Notes under the pieces: model-generated | Databases searched by the model: none | Seen by the model: the letters and a program-made list of their open reading frames with translations, nothing else | Told to the model about the DNA's origin: nothing | DNA from: Caryophanales bacterium UBA2253 | Lineage (GTDB): Bacteria; Bacillota_I; Bacilli_A; ML615J-28; CAG-698 | Assembly (NCBI GenBank): GCA_002347755.1 | Contig: DDXT01000048.1 | Coordinates: forward strand, 1-20,380 | Length of the DNA: 20,380 nucleotides | Direction of reading: 5' to 3' | In this document: positions 1 through 7,599 of the stretch, in pieces | Layout: each line of letters starts with the position of its first letter | How positions within the stretch are numbered: the first letter of the stretch is position 1 | Position numbers and translations under genes: made by a program

Positions 1-55
1 GACACGTCGGTGAAATTGAGCCGACGCATCGGTGAAATTGAGCCGTCATATACAC
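1..55. mobile_element. Probable terminal repeat end of an IS21-type insertion sequence
   Basis: A 17-bp unit, TCGGTGAAATTGAGCCG, occurs at 7-23 and again at 29-45 (period 22). Read on the minus strand it gives CGGCTCAATTTCACCGA. Multiple internal copies of a short GGCTCAATTT-like unit near the tips are typical of IS21-family elements. The tip may lie near 55, where the minus strand would begin TGTGTATATGAC. No transposase gene is visible because the window starts here, so the family assignment is inference from the repeat pattern. Confidence 0.45.
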
Positions 56-272
56 ATTTGAAAATTTCCGGCATTTTTTCTTGGATATTCGATTTGATTT
101 CTTCGAATTCTAGCTAAAACAATTAAAACCGTAAAAAACAAAAAACCATTTTTCAGGAATGGGAAACAAATCGATTAATGCAGATCGTGGAATGTTTTTC
201 GATAATCACATTTTCTTTTTAATTTTATATTATTCTATCAGTTTCAAAAAAGTTTTCGGAGGGTTCTTTAAA

Positions 273-1145
273 ATGGATAAAATCAACAATGTCATATCTG
301 CATCGTATATAGGGAAACCAATAAGTAATACGGTTATGTATATTTCAAAAAAAATCGAAAAGCAGTTATTTAATTTACGAAACGTGACGGGATGCCTGAT
401 TTTTTGCGAGAATTCAATTGAAGTTCCAAAAGAACTTTTGGAGACAAACACATTTATTATGACTTCAAACCCTCAATTAGAATACTCTCGTTATGTAAAT
501 TCAATTGCATCAAGGATAGAAACTGAAAACCGATCGAGAAAATATACTCTTACAAAAGATGGTTATTATGTTGGCGAAAATGTGAAAATTGGAAAAAACG
601 CTTATATAGAACCTTTGTGCTTAATCGATCACGATGTTATTATTGGTGACAATGCTCACATTTTTACTGGCTCCAAAATACGTCGTGCAATAATTGGCGA
701 TAATTTTGTGGCTTTTGAGAATTCTGTTGTTGGATCGTACGGCTTTACAATGGCGACAGACGAATCTGGAGCAAAGGTCCGAATCCCAACTCTTGGAAAA
801 GTAATAATTGGAAATAATGTTGAAGCCGGCATGCTTTGCAATATTGCAGTAGGGTCGGGGGGGAACACTATCATTGATGACAATGTAAAAATTGACGCAT
901 TTGTTCACATCGCTCATGATGTACATCTTGAACATGATGTCGAAATCCCTGCTGGAGCCATTATAGGAGGGTTTGTCACCGTTCAAAACAATGTTTTTAT
1001 TGGCATTAATGCTACGGTGCGAAACAGGATTACCATTGGCGAAAAAGCTATAGTAGGAATGGGAAGTGTTGTTACAAAAGATGTTTCTGCAAACACAACT
1101 GTCGTCGGTAACCCAGCAAGATTATTTGAAAAAGAAAGTAAATAA
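273..1145 (+). CDS. LpxD-like left-handed beta-helix N-acyltransferase (amino-sugar acyltransferase)
   Basis: Likely transfers an acyl group to the amine of a nucleotide-linked amino sugar in the cytoplasm. The start was chosen at 273 because CGGAGGG lies 9 bases upstream; an open frame continues upstream from 159 but has no ribosome site. Of 290 residues, about 1-85 resemble the small N-terminal domain of LpxD (an NPxxxY-type stretch near 66-71). About 98-275 are hexapeptide repeats of a trimeric left-handed beta-helix. The region 153-216 (GSYGF, IPTLGKVIIG, then HIAHDV) follows the LpxD pattern closely. H215 in IAHDV matches the LpxD catalytic histidine. A PxGNPAR-like end (VVGNPARLF) is common in sugar O- and N-acetyltransferases. 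True LpxD acts in lipid A synthesis, which a Gram-positive would not have, so a surface-sugar role is inferred from the aminotransferase next door. The acyl donor is unknown; the downstream hydratase suggests a 3-hydroxyacyl thioester. AT-rich compared with the window from 3388 onward. Confidence 0.8.
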   Translation: MDKINNVISASYIGKPISNTVMYISKKIEKQLFNLRNVTGCLIFCENSIEVPKELLETNTFIMTSNPQLEYSRYVNSIASRIETENRSRKYTLTKDGYYVGENVKIGKNAYIEPLCLIDHDVIIGDNAHIFTGSKIRRAIIGDNFVAFENSVVGSYGFTMATDESGAKVRIPTLGKVIIGNNVEAGMLCNIAVGSGGNTIIDDNVKIDAFVHIAHDVHLEHDVEIPAGAIIGGFVTVQNNVFIGINATVRNRITIGEKAIVGMGSVVTKDVSANTTVVGNPARLFEKESK

Positions 1146-1254
1146 CTCATTAGCCTGAAATTGCTTTCAAACGATTTTTGCTATTTAAATTTCCGCAAAC
1201 AGAAAACAATGTGAGACAAAACAAATAATTTATTAAGGAGGTACTAAATAAAAT

Positions 1255-2391
1255 ATGGAATTCAGAGATTTAAAAGCCCAGTATGCAAGCCTAAAGAATG
1301 AAATTGATTCTGCTATCCAGAAAGTGTTAACAGATACAGACTTTATTGGCGGGAAAGAAGTTGAGGAACTCGAAAGGCAACTCGCAAAATACGTTGGTCG
1401 CAAGCATTGCCTCACTTGCGCCAATGGAACCGAAGCAATGACATTGGTTATGATGGCGTGGGGAATCAAAGAGGGTGACGCAATTTTCGTTCCAGATTTT
1501 ACTTTTTTCTCCACCGGGGAAATTGTATCATTTGTTAGGGCAACTCCTATTTTTGTCGATGTAGACCCTGACACATTTAATATTGATTACAAAAAACTTG
1601 AAATTGCAATTCAAAAAGTACTTCGTGAAGGGAAGTTAACGCCAAAAGCAATAATCCCTGTTGACTTGTTTGGGTTGCCCGCCAACTACCCTGCAATTGA
1701 GGAAATTGCAAAAAGGTATCAAATTCGAATTTTAGAAGATGGTGCGCAAGGTTTTGGGTCAAATATTAATGGAAAACGAGCATGTAGTTTCGGCGATGCT
1801 TCGACCACCTCTTTTTTCCCTGCAAAACCTTTAGGATGTTACGGAGATGGCGGAGCCATTTTCACAGATAATGATGATGAAGCAGCTCTCTTAAGGTCAC
1901 TAAAATTTCATGGAAAAGGGTCAAATAAGTACGAAAATTTGAGAGTCGGCGTCAACTCTCGATTAGACACTATCCAGGCTGCGGTATTATCAGTAAAACT
2001 GAAAGCACTTGTTGATCATGAACTTTCAGACGTTAATGTAGTGTATAAGTCGTATAATAAACTGCTTAAAGGAATCGTCGACATTCCCATTATACCGAAA
2101 GGGTTTTATTCTAGTTTTGCTCAATACACGATAAAATTGAAAAACAAATCTCAACGAGATAGGTTGCAGGCTTTTTTAAAAGAAAAGGGAATTCCCTGCA
2201 TGATTTATTATTATAAGCCAATGCACAAACAAGAAGCCTTTTCGAACTTACCTTACAATGAGAGTGATTTTATGGTTACAAATCAACTGGTGGATACAGT
2301 TTTATCCTTGCCGATGCATCCTTATCTAAAAGACGATGAAATAAAGAAAATAGGTGACCGAATAAAAGAATATTTCTCTGAGATCAATTAA
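1255..2391 (+). CDS. DegT/DnrJ/EryC1/StrS-family sugar aminotransferase
   Basis: PLP-dependent enzyme expected to convert a nucleotide-activated keto-sugar into an amino sugar, usually with glutamate as amino donor. At 378 residues it has normal family length. Visible landmarks are the GTEAM phosphate-binding stretch (residues 58-62), VDVDPDTFNID (101-111), the PLP-ring aspartate D162 in LEDGAQ, and the Schiff-base lysine K191 in SFFPAKPLG followed by GDGGA. AAGGAGG at 1235-1241 precedes the ATG by 13 bases. It lies 109 bases after the acyltransferase, same strand. Sugar specificity (C3 or C4 amination) cannot be read from sequence by eye. No nucleotidyltransferase, dehydratase or glycosyltransferase is visible, so the sugar substrate must come from genes outside the window. 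AT-rich composition matches its two neighbours. Confidence 0.9.
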   Translation: MEFRDLKAQYASLKNEIDSAIQKVLTDTDFIGGKEVEELERQLAKYVGRKHCLTCANGTEAMTLVMMAWGIKEGDAIFVPDFTFFSTGEIVSFVRATPIFVDVDPDTFNIDYKKLEIAIQKVLREGKLTPKAIIPVDLFGLPANYPAIEEIAKRYQIRILEDGAQGFGSNINGKRACSFGDASTTSFFPAKPLGCYGDGGAIFTDNDDEAALLRSLKFHGKGSNKYENLRVGVNSRLDTIQAAVLSVKLKALVDHELSDVNVVYKSYNKLLKGIVDIPIIPKGFYSSFAQYTIKLKNKSQRDRLQAFLKEKGIPCMIYYYKPMHKQEAFSNLPYNESDFMVTNQLVDTVLSLPMHPYLKDDEIKKIGDRIKEYFSEIN

Positions 2392-2593
2392 AAAGGAAAT
2401 CAAACCTTTTGCTAAGCAATTAATTGAGATAAAAATATTGTTTTATTTTCACATTAAATAGTTACAAAAACGGTAAAAGACCCAATTTTTCCGCAAAAAA
2501 ACAAAGATGCTGCCAGTTTAAAGGAAACATCAATTGATCTTTTAAAAATAAAGTTTTTCAAATTTTAACAGATCCAAAAAAGGAGGGATTATT

Positions 2594-3013
2594 TTGGCTG
2601 AAAGAGGACATAAATGTGATACGTTTTTTTTGGGACAAGAAAATAGTATCTCAAGAAAAGTAACAAGTAAGGATATATTGAGTATGGCCCACGTATCGGG
2701 AGATATGAATCCAATTCACACAGATGAAAATTACGCCGCAAAGAACTTTTTTGGTCGGCAAATTGCCCACGGTCTTTTTTGCCTTGGAATGGTTTCAAAC
2801 ATTTTAGGAACAAGATTACCTGGTGAAGGAACGATTTTAGTATCTGAAACGGTTAACTACAAAAAACCCGTTTTTGTGGATGACACGATTACAACAACCG
2901 TAACCATTCTTGACATTCAACATGAAAAAGATAAAATAAATTTTTCATTCAAATGCGAGAATCAAAAAGGTGAAGTTGTAACTGATGGCACGGCCCTCAC
3001 GAAAATTATTTAA
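2594..3013 (+). CDS. MaoC-like (R)-specific enoyl-CoA hydratase (PhaJ type)
   Basis: A single hot-dog domain of 139 residues, the size of PhaJ-type hydratases, which hydrate trans-2-enoyl-CoA to (R)-3-hydroxyacyl-CoA. The hydratase-2 motif is present: SGDMNPIHTD (35-44), with the D37/H42 catalytic pair, followed by A-x9-IAHG (about 48-60). The start is a TTG at 2594, supported by AGGAGGG at 2581-2587 with a 6-base spacer. It follows the aminotransferase by 202 bases, in which I see no convincing terminator or promoter. Its position after an LpxD-like acyltransferase and a sugar aminotransferase suggests it supplies a 3-hydroxyacyl donor. That is inference; a stand-alone fatty-acid or PHA-linked role is possible, although no PHA genes are visible. 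Confidence 0.82.
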   Translation: MAERGHKCDTFFLGQENSISRKVTSKDILSMAHVSGDMNPIHTDENYAAKNFFGRQIAHGLFCLGMVSNILGTRLPGEGTILVSETVNYKKPVFVDDTITTTVTILDIQHEKDKINFSFKCENQKGEVVTDGTALTKII

Positions 3014-3084
3014 TTTTCTTTTTTGCTTTTATAGGGAAAATTTTCTTTTGTAAATTTCCTAAAGCAAAATACCCCTCAAAATCA

Positions 3085-3098
3085 TGAAAGCGTTTTAC
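3085..3098. promoter_or_regulatory. cre-like (CcpA) site, copy 1
   Basis: TGAAAGCGTTTTAC resembles the catabolite-responsive element consensus in its left half and central CG, with mismatches at the right end. A near-identical copy lies at 3282-3295. It could be chance in AT-rich sequence. Confidence 0.25.
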
Positions 3099-3117
3099 AA
3101 CATTATTACCCAAAACA

Positions 3118-3155
3118 TAAAGAAGTTCTGGATCCTTCGGAACTTCTTTAAATTT
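3118..3155 (+). terminator. Rho-independent terminator after the amino-sugar block
   Basis: A 13-bp stem (3118-3130 with 3138-3150, one G-T pair) closes a 7-base loop, GATCCTT, and is followed by AATTTT. It lies about 105 bases after the hydratase stop and 170 bases before the opp promoter, separating the two transcription units. The U-tract is modest. Confidence 0.65.
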
Positions 3156-3281
3156 TCGTGCTTTACTTTCAGAAATATTGTATAATAAGTTAGTAGAAGC
3201 CCCATTTTTATGGTTTTTGGTTAAAAGCCTTTGGTTTTCTTTTTCAATCCATTCAAAATCACAAAAGTCAAAAAAGCCTGT

Positions 3282-3295
3282 TGAAAGCGTTTTAT
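3282..3295. promoter_or_regulatory. cre-like (CcpA) site, copy 2, upstream of the opp promoter
   Basis: TGAAAGCGTTTTAT lies 23 bases upstream of the opp -35 box. It differs from the copy at 3085 only in its last base. If it is a real cre, it would link peptide uptake to carbon status. The match to consensus is incomplete at the right end. Confidence 0.35.
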
Positions 3296-3318
3296 ACGTC
3301 GTTTTTTGCCGAAATAAT

Positions 3319-3347
3319 TTTACAAATGGCTTTCATTGTGGTAAAAT
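3319..3347 (+). promoter_or_regulatory. Sigma-A promoter of the oppBCDF operon
   Basis: -35 TTTACA (3319-3324), a 17-base spacer and -10 TAAAAT (3342-3347). The predicted start near 3354 leaves a leader of about 34 bases with AAGAGGTG at 3375-3382 before the oppB ATG. The rest of the 3014-3387 gap holds only the hairpin and the cre-like sites listed separately. Confidence 0.7.
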
Positions 3348-3387
3348 AATTTATTATAACTAAAAGGGTATATTAAGAGGTGCACCT

Positions 3388-4314
3388 ATGGATTCGAAAT
3401 TTGCATTTTATGTCGTGAAGCGATTGCTGCTGGCAATTGTCACCATATTCTTGGTAATAACCATTACCTTCTTTGTCATGAATGCCATTCCGGGAGGGCC
3501 TTTCTTAAGCGAGAAAGCTCCGACTCCGGAAGTCATTGCCGCGTTGGAAGCCAAATATGGTTTGGATAAACCGCTTATGGAACGTTATTGGACATATCTA
3601 AAGGATATATTGCATTTTGATTTTGGTCCGTCTTTGAAACAAAGAGGAAAATATGTCATTGACATCATCTTAACCGGGTTCAAAACTTCAGCGAAAGTCG
3701 GAGGAATTGCGGCCGCCATTGCCATCGCTTTGGGGATCACCATGGGTTCGATTGCCGCAATAAGAAGAAACAAGCCTTTGGATAAAACCATCATGGTGGC
3801 CTCAACCGCGTTTGTAGCTACTCCGGGCTTCATCATTGCCTCATTCTTCCTGATCATCTTTTGCGTGAAGCTGCCGTTGTTCCCGGCCCGAGGGGACACG
3901 TTCTTCGGGCTGATCTTGCCGATCGTTTGTTTGAGTCTCTATCCGATGTCTTACATCACCAGACTGACCCGTTCCTCGATGTTGGATGTTTTGGGACAGG
4001 ACTACATCCGAACGGCTAGGGCCAAGGGCGTCAGCCGCAATAAAGTCATTTTCAAACATGCCTTAAAGAATGCCTTGATTCCGGTTCTGACTTACATCGG
4101 ACCGATGATCGCCTACATTCTGACCGGCAGTTTGGTAGTTGAAAAGATATTCTCCGTACCGGGACTTGGCCGTGCCTTTGTCAACAGCATTACCAACCGA
4201 GACTACACTCTCATTATGGGGACAACGATTTTCTTAGCGTCGGCCATCGTCATCATGACTTTGGTCACCGACATTCTGTACAAACTTGTTGACCCGCGTA
4301 TTGACTTTAGTTAA
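3388..4314 (+). CDS. oppB: Oligopeptide/dipeptide ABC transporter permease OppB
   Basis: First permease of a peptide importer in the cytoplasmic membrane. At 308 residues it has the usual OppB/DppB length. A first transmembrane helix (about 9-31) leads into an extracellular N-terminal stretch with AIPGGPF, EALEAKYGLD-like spacing and HFDFGPSL, typical of the family. The EAA cytoplasmic loop that contacts the ATPases is seen at about 205-229 (DYIRTARAKGVS onward). The C-terminus reads VDPRI, as in family members. AAGAGGTG sits 5 bases before the ATG. It is the first gene of oppB-oppC-oppD-oppF and overlaps nothing; the oppC ribosome site AAGGAG starts inside its stop codon. From here on the DNA is clearly GC-richer than the first 3.3 kb. 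Confidence 0.95.
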   Translation: MDSKFAFYVVKRLLLAIVTIFLVITITFFVMNAIPGGPFLSEKAPTPEVIAALEAKYGLDKPLMERYWTYLKDILHFDFGPSLKQRGKYVIDIILTGFKTSAKVGGIAAAIAIALGITMGSIAAIRRNKPLDKTIMVASTAFVATPGFIIASFFLIIFCVKLPLFPARGDTFFGLILPIVCLSLYPMSYITRLTRSSMLDVLGQDYIRTARAKGVSRNKVIFKHALKNALIPVLTYIGPMIAYILTGSLVVEKIFSVPGLGRAFVNSITNRDYTLIMGTTIFLASAIVIMTLVTDILYKLVDPRIDFS

Positions 4315-4326
4315 GGAGTGACAATC

Positions 4327-5400
4327 ATGGAAAAAGAAGTTAAAAAAATAAAAAAAAATCCGTTTAGCTTTCAGCTGAACGTCGATAAATTATTGCCCGC
4401 GACAGATGAGGAAAAAGCCCAACAGGACATGATGCGGGAAAGCACCACTTTCTTCAAAGACGGAATCAAGCGGCTTTCCAAAAACAAGATCGCCATGATC
4501 TGTTTTACCATCGTGGCCCTCATCACTTTAATGGCCATCTTTGTGCCGATGGTTTACCCTTACTCTTATGGAGAACAACTGGGAGTCTTGCCGGGGGAAC
4601 CGGTGGATAGCTCCTTTGCCAATCTGAAGCCTTTTGAATACGGAACCACCGAACAAGCCGTCCGGGCCGCCGGCGGTCATGTCTTTCCTCACATCTTCGG
4701 AACCGATGACGCCGGACGGGATTATTTCATCCGGGTCGTTTACGGAACCCGGATCTCGCTGGGAGTCGGATTCTTTGCCAGTCTGCTGGTCCTCATGATC
4801 GGGATGCTCTATGGATCGATCTCCGGGTACGCGGGCGGAAAGACGGATTTGATCATGATGCGAGTCGTGGACATCATTTACGCGCTTCCGGACATGTTGG
4901 TCATCATCCTTTTGTCCGTGGTTTTAAAAACCACCCTAAGCAATTTGGGGGGGATCTTCGAAACCATCGGCACGAACATGATATCCATTTTCATTGTCTT
5001 CGGACTTCTGTACTGGGTCGGAATGGCCCGACTGATCCGCGGCCAGATCCTGAGCATCAAAAAACAGGAATTTGTGTTGGCGGCCCGGTCAATCGGGGCT
5101 TCACCGGCGCGGATCATCCGAAAGCACCTGCTTCCGAACTGCATCAGCGTCATCATCATATCAACCGCTCTTCAGATCCCGTCCGCGATCTTCACCGAAA
5201 GCTTCCTGAGTTTCTTGGGACTCGGCGTTTCGACGCCGATGCCAAGTTTGGGATCACTGGCTTCCGAAGCCTTGTCCGGGATCTATTCGTATACTTACCG
5301 TCTGGTTATACCGGCGCTTACCATATGCCTGATAGTTTTGTCATTGAACCTGCTTGGTGACGGTCTGCGCGATGCGTTTGACCCAAAACTGAGAAACTAG
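4327..5400 (+). CDS. oppC: Oligopeptide/dipeptide ABC transporter permease OppC
   Basis: Second permease, pairing with OppB to form the channel. The start was placed at ATG 4327 because AAGGAG (4313-4318) is 8 bases upstream; the in-frame GTG at 4318 overlaps that site. Of 357 residues, about 1-50 form a polar, lysine-rich cytoplasmic tail. The first membrane helix is about 55-75, followed by an extracellular insert with GTDDAGRD (125-132), a hallmark of OppC/DppC. The EAA loop is about 248-270 (EFVLAARSIGASPARI onward). The C-terminal LGDGLRDAFDPKL is standard. It is longer than the common length of about 300 because of the N-terminal tail and an insert near 85-120. Confidence 0.95.
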   Translation: MEKEVKKIKKNPFSFQLNVDKLLPATDEEKAQQDMMRESTTFFKDGIKRLSKNKIAMICFTIVALITLMAIFVPMVYPYSYGEQLGVLPGEPVDSSFANLKPFEYGTTEQAVRAAGGHVFPHIFGTDDAGRDYFIRVVYGTRISLGVGFFASLLVLMIGMLYGSISGYAGGKTDLIMMRVVDIIYALPDMLVIILLSVVLKTTLSNLGGIFETIGTNMISIFIVFGLLYWVGMARLIRGQILSIKKQEFVLAARSIGASPARIIRKHLLPNCISVIIISTALQIPSAIFTESFLSFLGLGVSTPMPSLGSLASEALSGIYSYTYRLVIPALTICLIVLSLNLLGDGLRDAFDPKLRN

Positions 5401-5409
5401 GGGGGCACC

Positions 5410-6450
5410 ATGAGTTTATTAGAAGTCAAAGATTTACATACTTCATTCTTTACCCCGATCGGCGAAGCGAAAGCTGTCGACGGCGTATCATTCTCGCTCG
5501 ATAAAGGCGAAGTCCTGGGCATTGTTGGCGAGTCCGGCAGCGGGAAAAGCGTCACCGTTTATTCCGTCATGCAGATTCTGACCAACCCGGGGCGCATTGT
5601 CAGCGGCAGCATTAAGTTTGACGGCCAAGAATTGGTGGGAGCCGGCGAAGAAGTCATGCAGACCATCCGCGGGAACAAGATCAGCATGATCTTCCAGGAT
5701 CCGATGACCAGCTTAAATCCGGTCTACACGGTCGGAAATCAATTGGCAGAAGGCATCTTGCTTCATACCAAACGCAACAAAGAAGAAGCCCAAGCCCGGG
5801 CCTTGGAAATGCTGACCATGGTCGGCGTCAATGATCCGGCGAAACGGCTGACCCAATATCCCCATGAATTATCCGGCGGCATGCGGCAACGGGTCATGAT
5901 CGCCATGGCTCTGGCCTGTGAACCGGACATTCTGATCGCCGATGAACCGACGACTGCTCTGGATGTCACCATTCAGGCGCAAATATTGGAAATCATCAAA
6001 GACTTGCAAAAACAACTGGGGATGGCAACCATCCTGATCACCCATGACTTGGGAGTCGTGGCCGGAATGTGCGACCGCATCATGGTCATGTACGGCGGCC
6101 GGATCGCGGAAAAAGGCACGGCGGATCAAATCTTCTATAATCCGAAACATGAATATACCAAGGGTTTGATGCGATCCATCCCAAGCGCGATTGCCAAAAA
6201 AGAACGGCTGATCCCGATCGCGGGAACGCCGGTCGATCTGCTTAACATGCCGCAAGGCTGTGCTTTCTGCCCGCGCTGCGATCATGCCATGAAAGTGTGC
6301 CTGACTCGCAAAATGGACGAGATCGAAGTGGAAGACGGTCATTTCGCCTCCTGCTGGATGAATCTCAAAAAGGCCGTAGAAGATGGCCGGGTCACTTTGG
6401 TTCCGGAAGAACCGGAACCACCGAAAGAGGAGGTGACCGTCAATGCCTGA
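5410..6450 (+). CDS. oppD: Oligopeptide ABC transporter ATPase OppD
   Basis: One of two ATPases that drive the importer from the cytoplasmic face. Walker A GESGSGKS is at 40-47, the Q-loop glutamine at 96, signature LSGGMRQ at 154-160, and Walker B ends ADEP with D178/E179. The C-terminal oligopeptide-transporter domain (about 235-315) contains cysteines C284, C287, C290, C297 and C315. The first, third, fourth and fifth have exactly the spacing of the four in OppF. The last 30 residues are acidic and proline-rich. AGGGGGG immediately after the oppC stop serves as ribosome site, with a short spacer of 4 bases. The stop overlaps the oppF start by 8 bases, indicating translational coupling. Confidence 0.95.
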   Translation: MSLLEVKDLHTSFFTPIGEAKAVDGVSFSLDKGEVLGIVGESGSGKSVTVYSVMQILTNPGRIVSGSIKFDGQELVGAGEEVMQTIRGNKISMIFQDPMTSLNPVYTVGNQLAEGILLHTKRNKEEAQARALEMLTMVGVNDPAKRLTQYPHELSGGMRQRVMIAMALACEPDILIADEPTTALDVTIQAQILEIIKDLQKQLGMATILITHDLGVVAGMCDRIMVMYGGRIAEKGTADQIFYNPKHEYTKGLMRSIPSAIAKKERLIPIAGTPVDLLNMPQGCAFCPRCDHAMKVCLTRKMDEIEVEDGHFASCWMNLKKAVEDGRVTLVPEEPEPPKEEVTVNA

Positions 6451-7510
6451 AGAAATTCTTAACCAAAATCAAGCTGAACAAGTAGCGGCGGAACAGCCGC
6501 CGGCTTTGGATCCGGACAGCCTGTTGGAAGTCCGAAACCTCAAACAATATTTCTCCATCTCGACCAGTTTTTTAAAGAACACGGATTTGAAAGCCGTCGA
6601 TGATGTTTCTTTCAAGATCAAACGCGGAGAAACGCTCGGACTGGTCGGCGAAAGCGGCTGCGGTAAAACCACCGTCGGCCGGTCGATCCTCCATCTGTAC
6701 AAACCGACCGGAGGAGAAGTTTACTTCCGGGGCGAGAAAATCGATTCCAAAGAAAGCATTACCCGAATGCGCCAGAAATCGGCCATGGTTTTCCAGGATC
6801 CGTATTCATCCCTGAATCCGCGGATGACCGTCGGCGACATCATCGGCGAACCGCTGGATGTTCATCATCTGTACAAGGATTATGAAGAACGAAAAAATAA
6901 GATCCATGAACTGATGAGCATCGTGGGACTGTCCAGCGAACATTCGAGCCGTTACGTCCATGAGTTCAGCGGCGGCCAGCGTCAAAGAATCGGCATCGCC
7001 CGCGCTTTGGCGGTTGACCCGGATTTCATCGTCTGCGATGAACCGGTATCCGCTTTGGACGTTTCCATTCAAGCTCAGATCATCAATATGTTCGAAGATC
7101 TTCAAAAGAAATTCGGACTGACTTATTTGTTCATTGCCCATGACATCCACATTGTGGAACACATTTCCAACCGCATCGCGGTCATGTACCTGGGAAAGAT
7201 CGTCGAGATCGCTGATGCCATGGAAGTTACCGGTAATCCTTTGCACCCTTACAGCGAATCCTTGCTGTCAGCCGTGCCGGTTGCGGATCCGATTAAAGCG
7301 CGAGCGCTAAAACGGATCATTTTGGAAGGGGACGTGCCTAGTCCGCTTCGAGTTCCGTCCGGGTGTGCATTCCGGACCCGATGTCCAAGAGCCACCGCGG
7401 AATGCGCCCTCACTACCCCGCCTTTGGAGGAAATATTGCCTAACCATTTCGTGGCTTGCCTCCATGTTCACCTAAAAAGCGAAGATCAAGAGAAGGCCCA
7501 AAAAAATTAA
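6443..7510 (+). CDS. oppF: Oligopeptide ABC transporter ATPase OppF
   Basis: Partner ATPase to OppD. Walker A GESGCGKT is at 69-76, Q118, signature FSGGQRQR at 175-182, Walker B with D199/E200, and the switch histidine H233. The C-terminal family domain has C308, C314, C321 and C339, a quartet spaced as in OppD. This fits the iron-sulfur binding reported for this domain in a mycobacterial Opp system. The ATG overlaps the oppD stop (ATGCCTGA), preceded by GAGGAGGTGA six bases upstream. About 29 residues of low-complexity, Gln/Glu/Ala/Pro-rich sequence precede the ATPase domain. No terminator follows, so read-through into oppA1 is possible in addition to its own promoter. Confidence 0.95.
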   Translation: MPEEILNQNQAEQVAAEQPPALDPDSLLEVRNLKQYFSISTSFLKNTDLKAVDDVSFKIKRGETLGLVGESGCGKTTVGRSILHLYKPTGGEVYFRGEKIDSKESITRMRQKSAMVFQDPYSSLNPRMTVGDIIGEPLDVHHLYKDYEERKNKIHELMSIVGLSSEHSSRYVHEFSGGQRQRIGIARALAVDPDFIVCDEPVSALDVSIQAQIINMFEDLQKKFGLTYLFIAHDIHIVEHISNRIAVMYLGKIVEIADAMEVTGNPLHPYSESLLSAVPVADPIKARALKRIILEGDVPSPLRVPSGCAFRTRCPRATAECALTTPPLEEILPNHFVACLHVHLKSEDQEKAQKN

Positions 7511-7513
7511 TTC

Positions 7514-7542
7514 TTGACGTTCGCTGAATACTTTGATAAACT
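7514..7542 (+). promoter_or_regulatory. Promoter of the first substrate-binding gene
   Basis: -35 TTGACG (7514-7519), a 17-base spacer and -10 TAAACT (7537-7542), immediately after oppF. A separate promoter lets the binding protein be made in excess over the membrane complex, as is usual. AAAGGAG at 7584-7590 precedes the ATG by 9 bases. Confidence 0.65.
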
Positions 7543-7599
7543 TAATGCGTAATAAGCGCGAGTTTATATACAACTTTTCTTTGAAAGGAGAAAAACAAA

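Noticed and set aside
159..272. Upstream extension of the acyltransferase frame starting at 159
   Set aside because: No ribosome site precedes 159, and the added 38 residues do not resemble the LpxD-type N-terminal domain; ATG 273 has CGGAGGG at proper distance.
273..3013. Genuine lipid A (LpxD) pathway
   Set aside because: No other lpx gene is visible and the rest of the window looks Gram-positive; a surface-sugar role fits the aminotransferase neighbour better.
3178..3363. 61-codon plus-strand open frame before oppB
   Set aside because: It spans the opp promoter, has AT-rich non-coding composition and no ribosome site.
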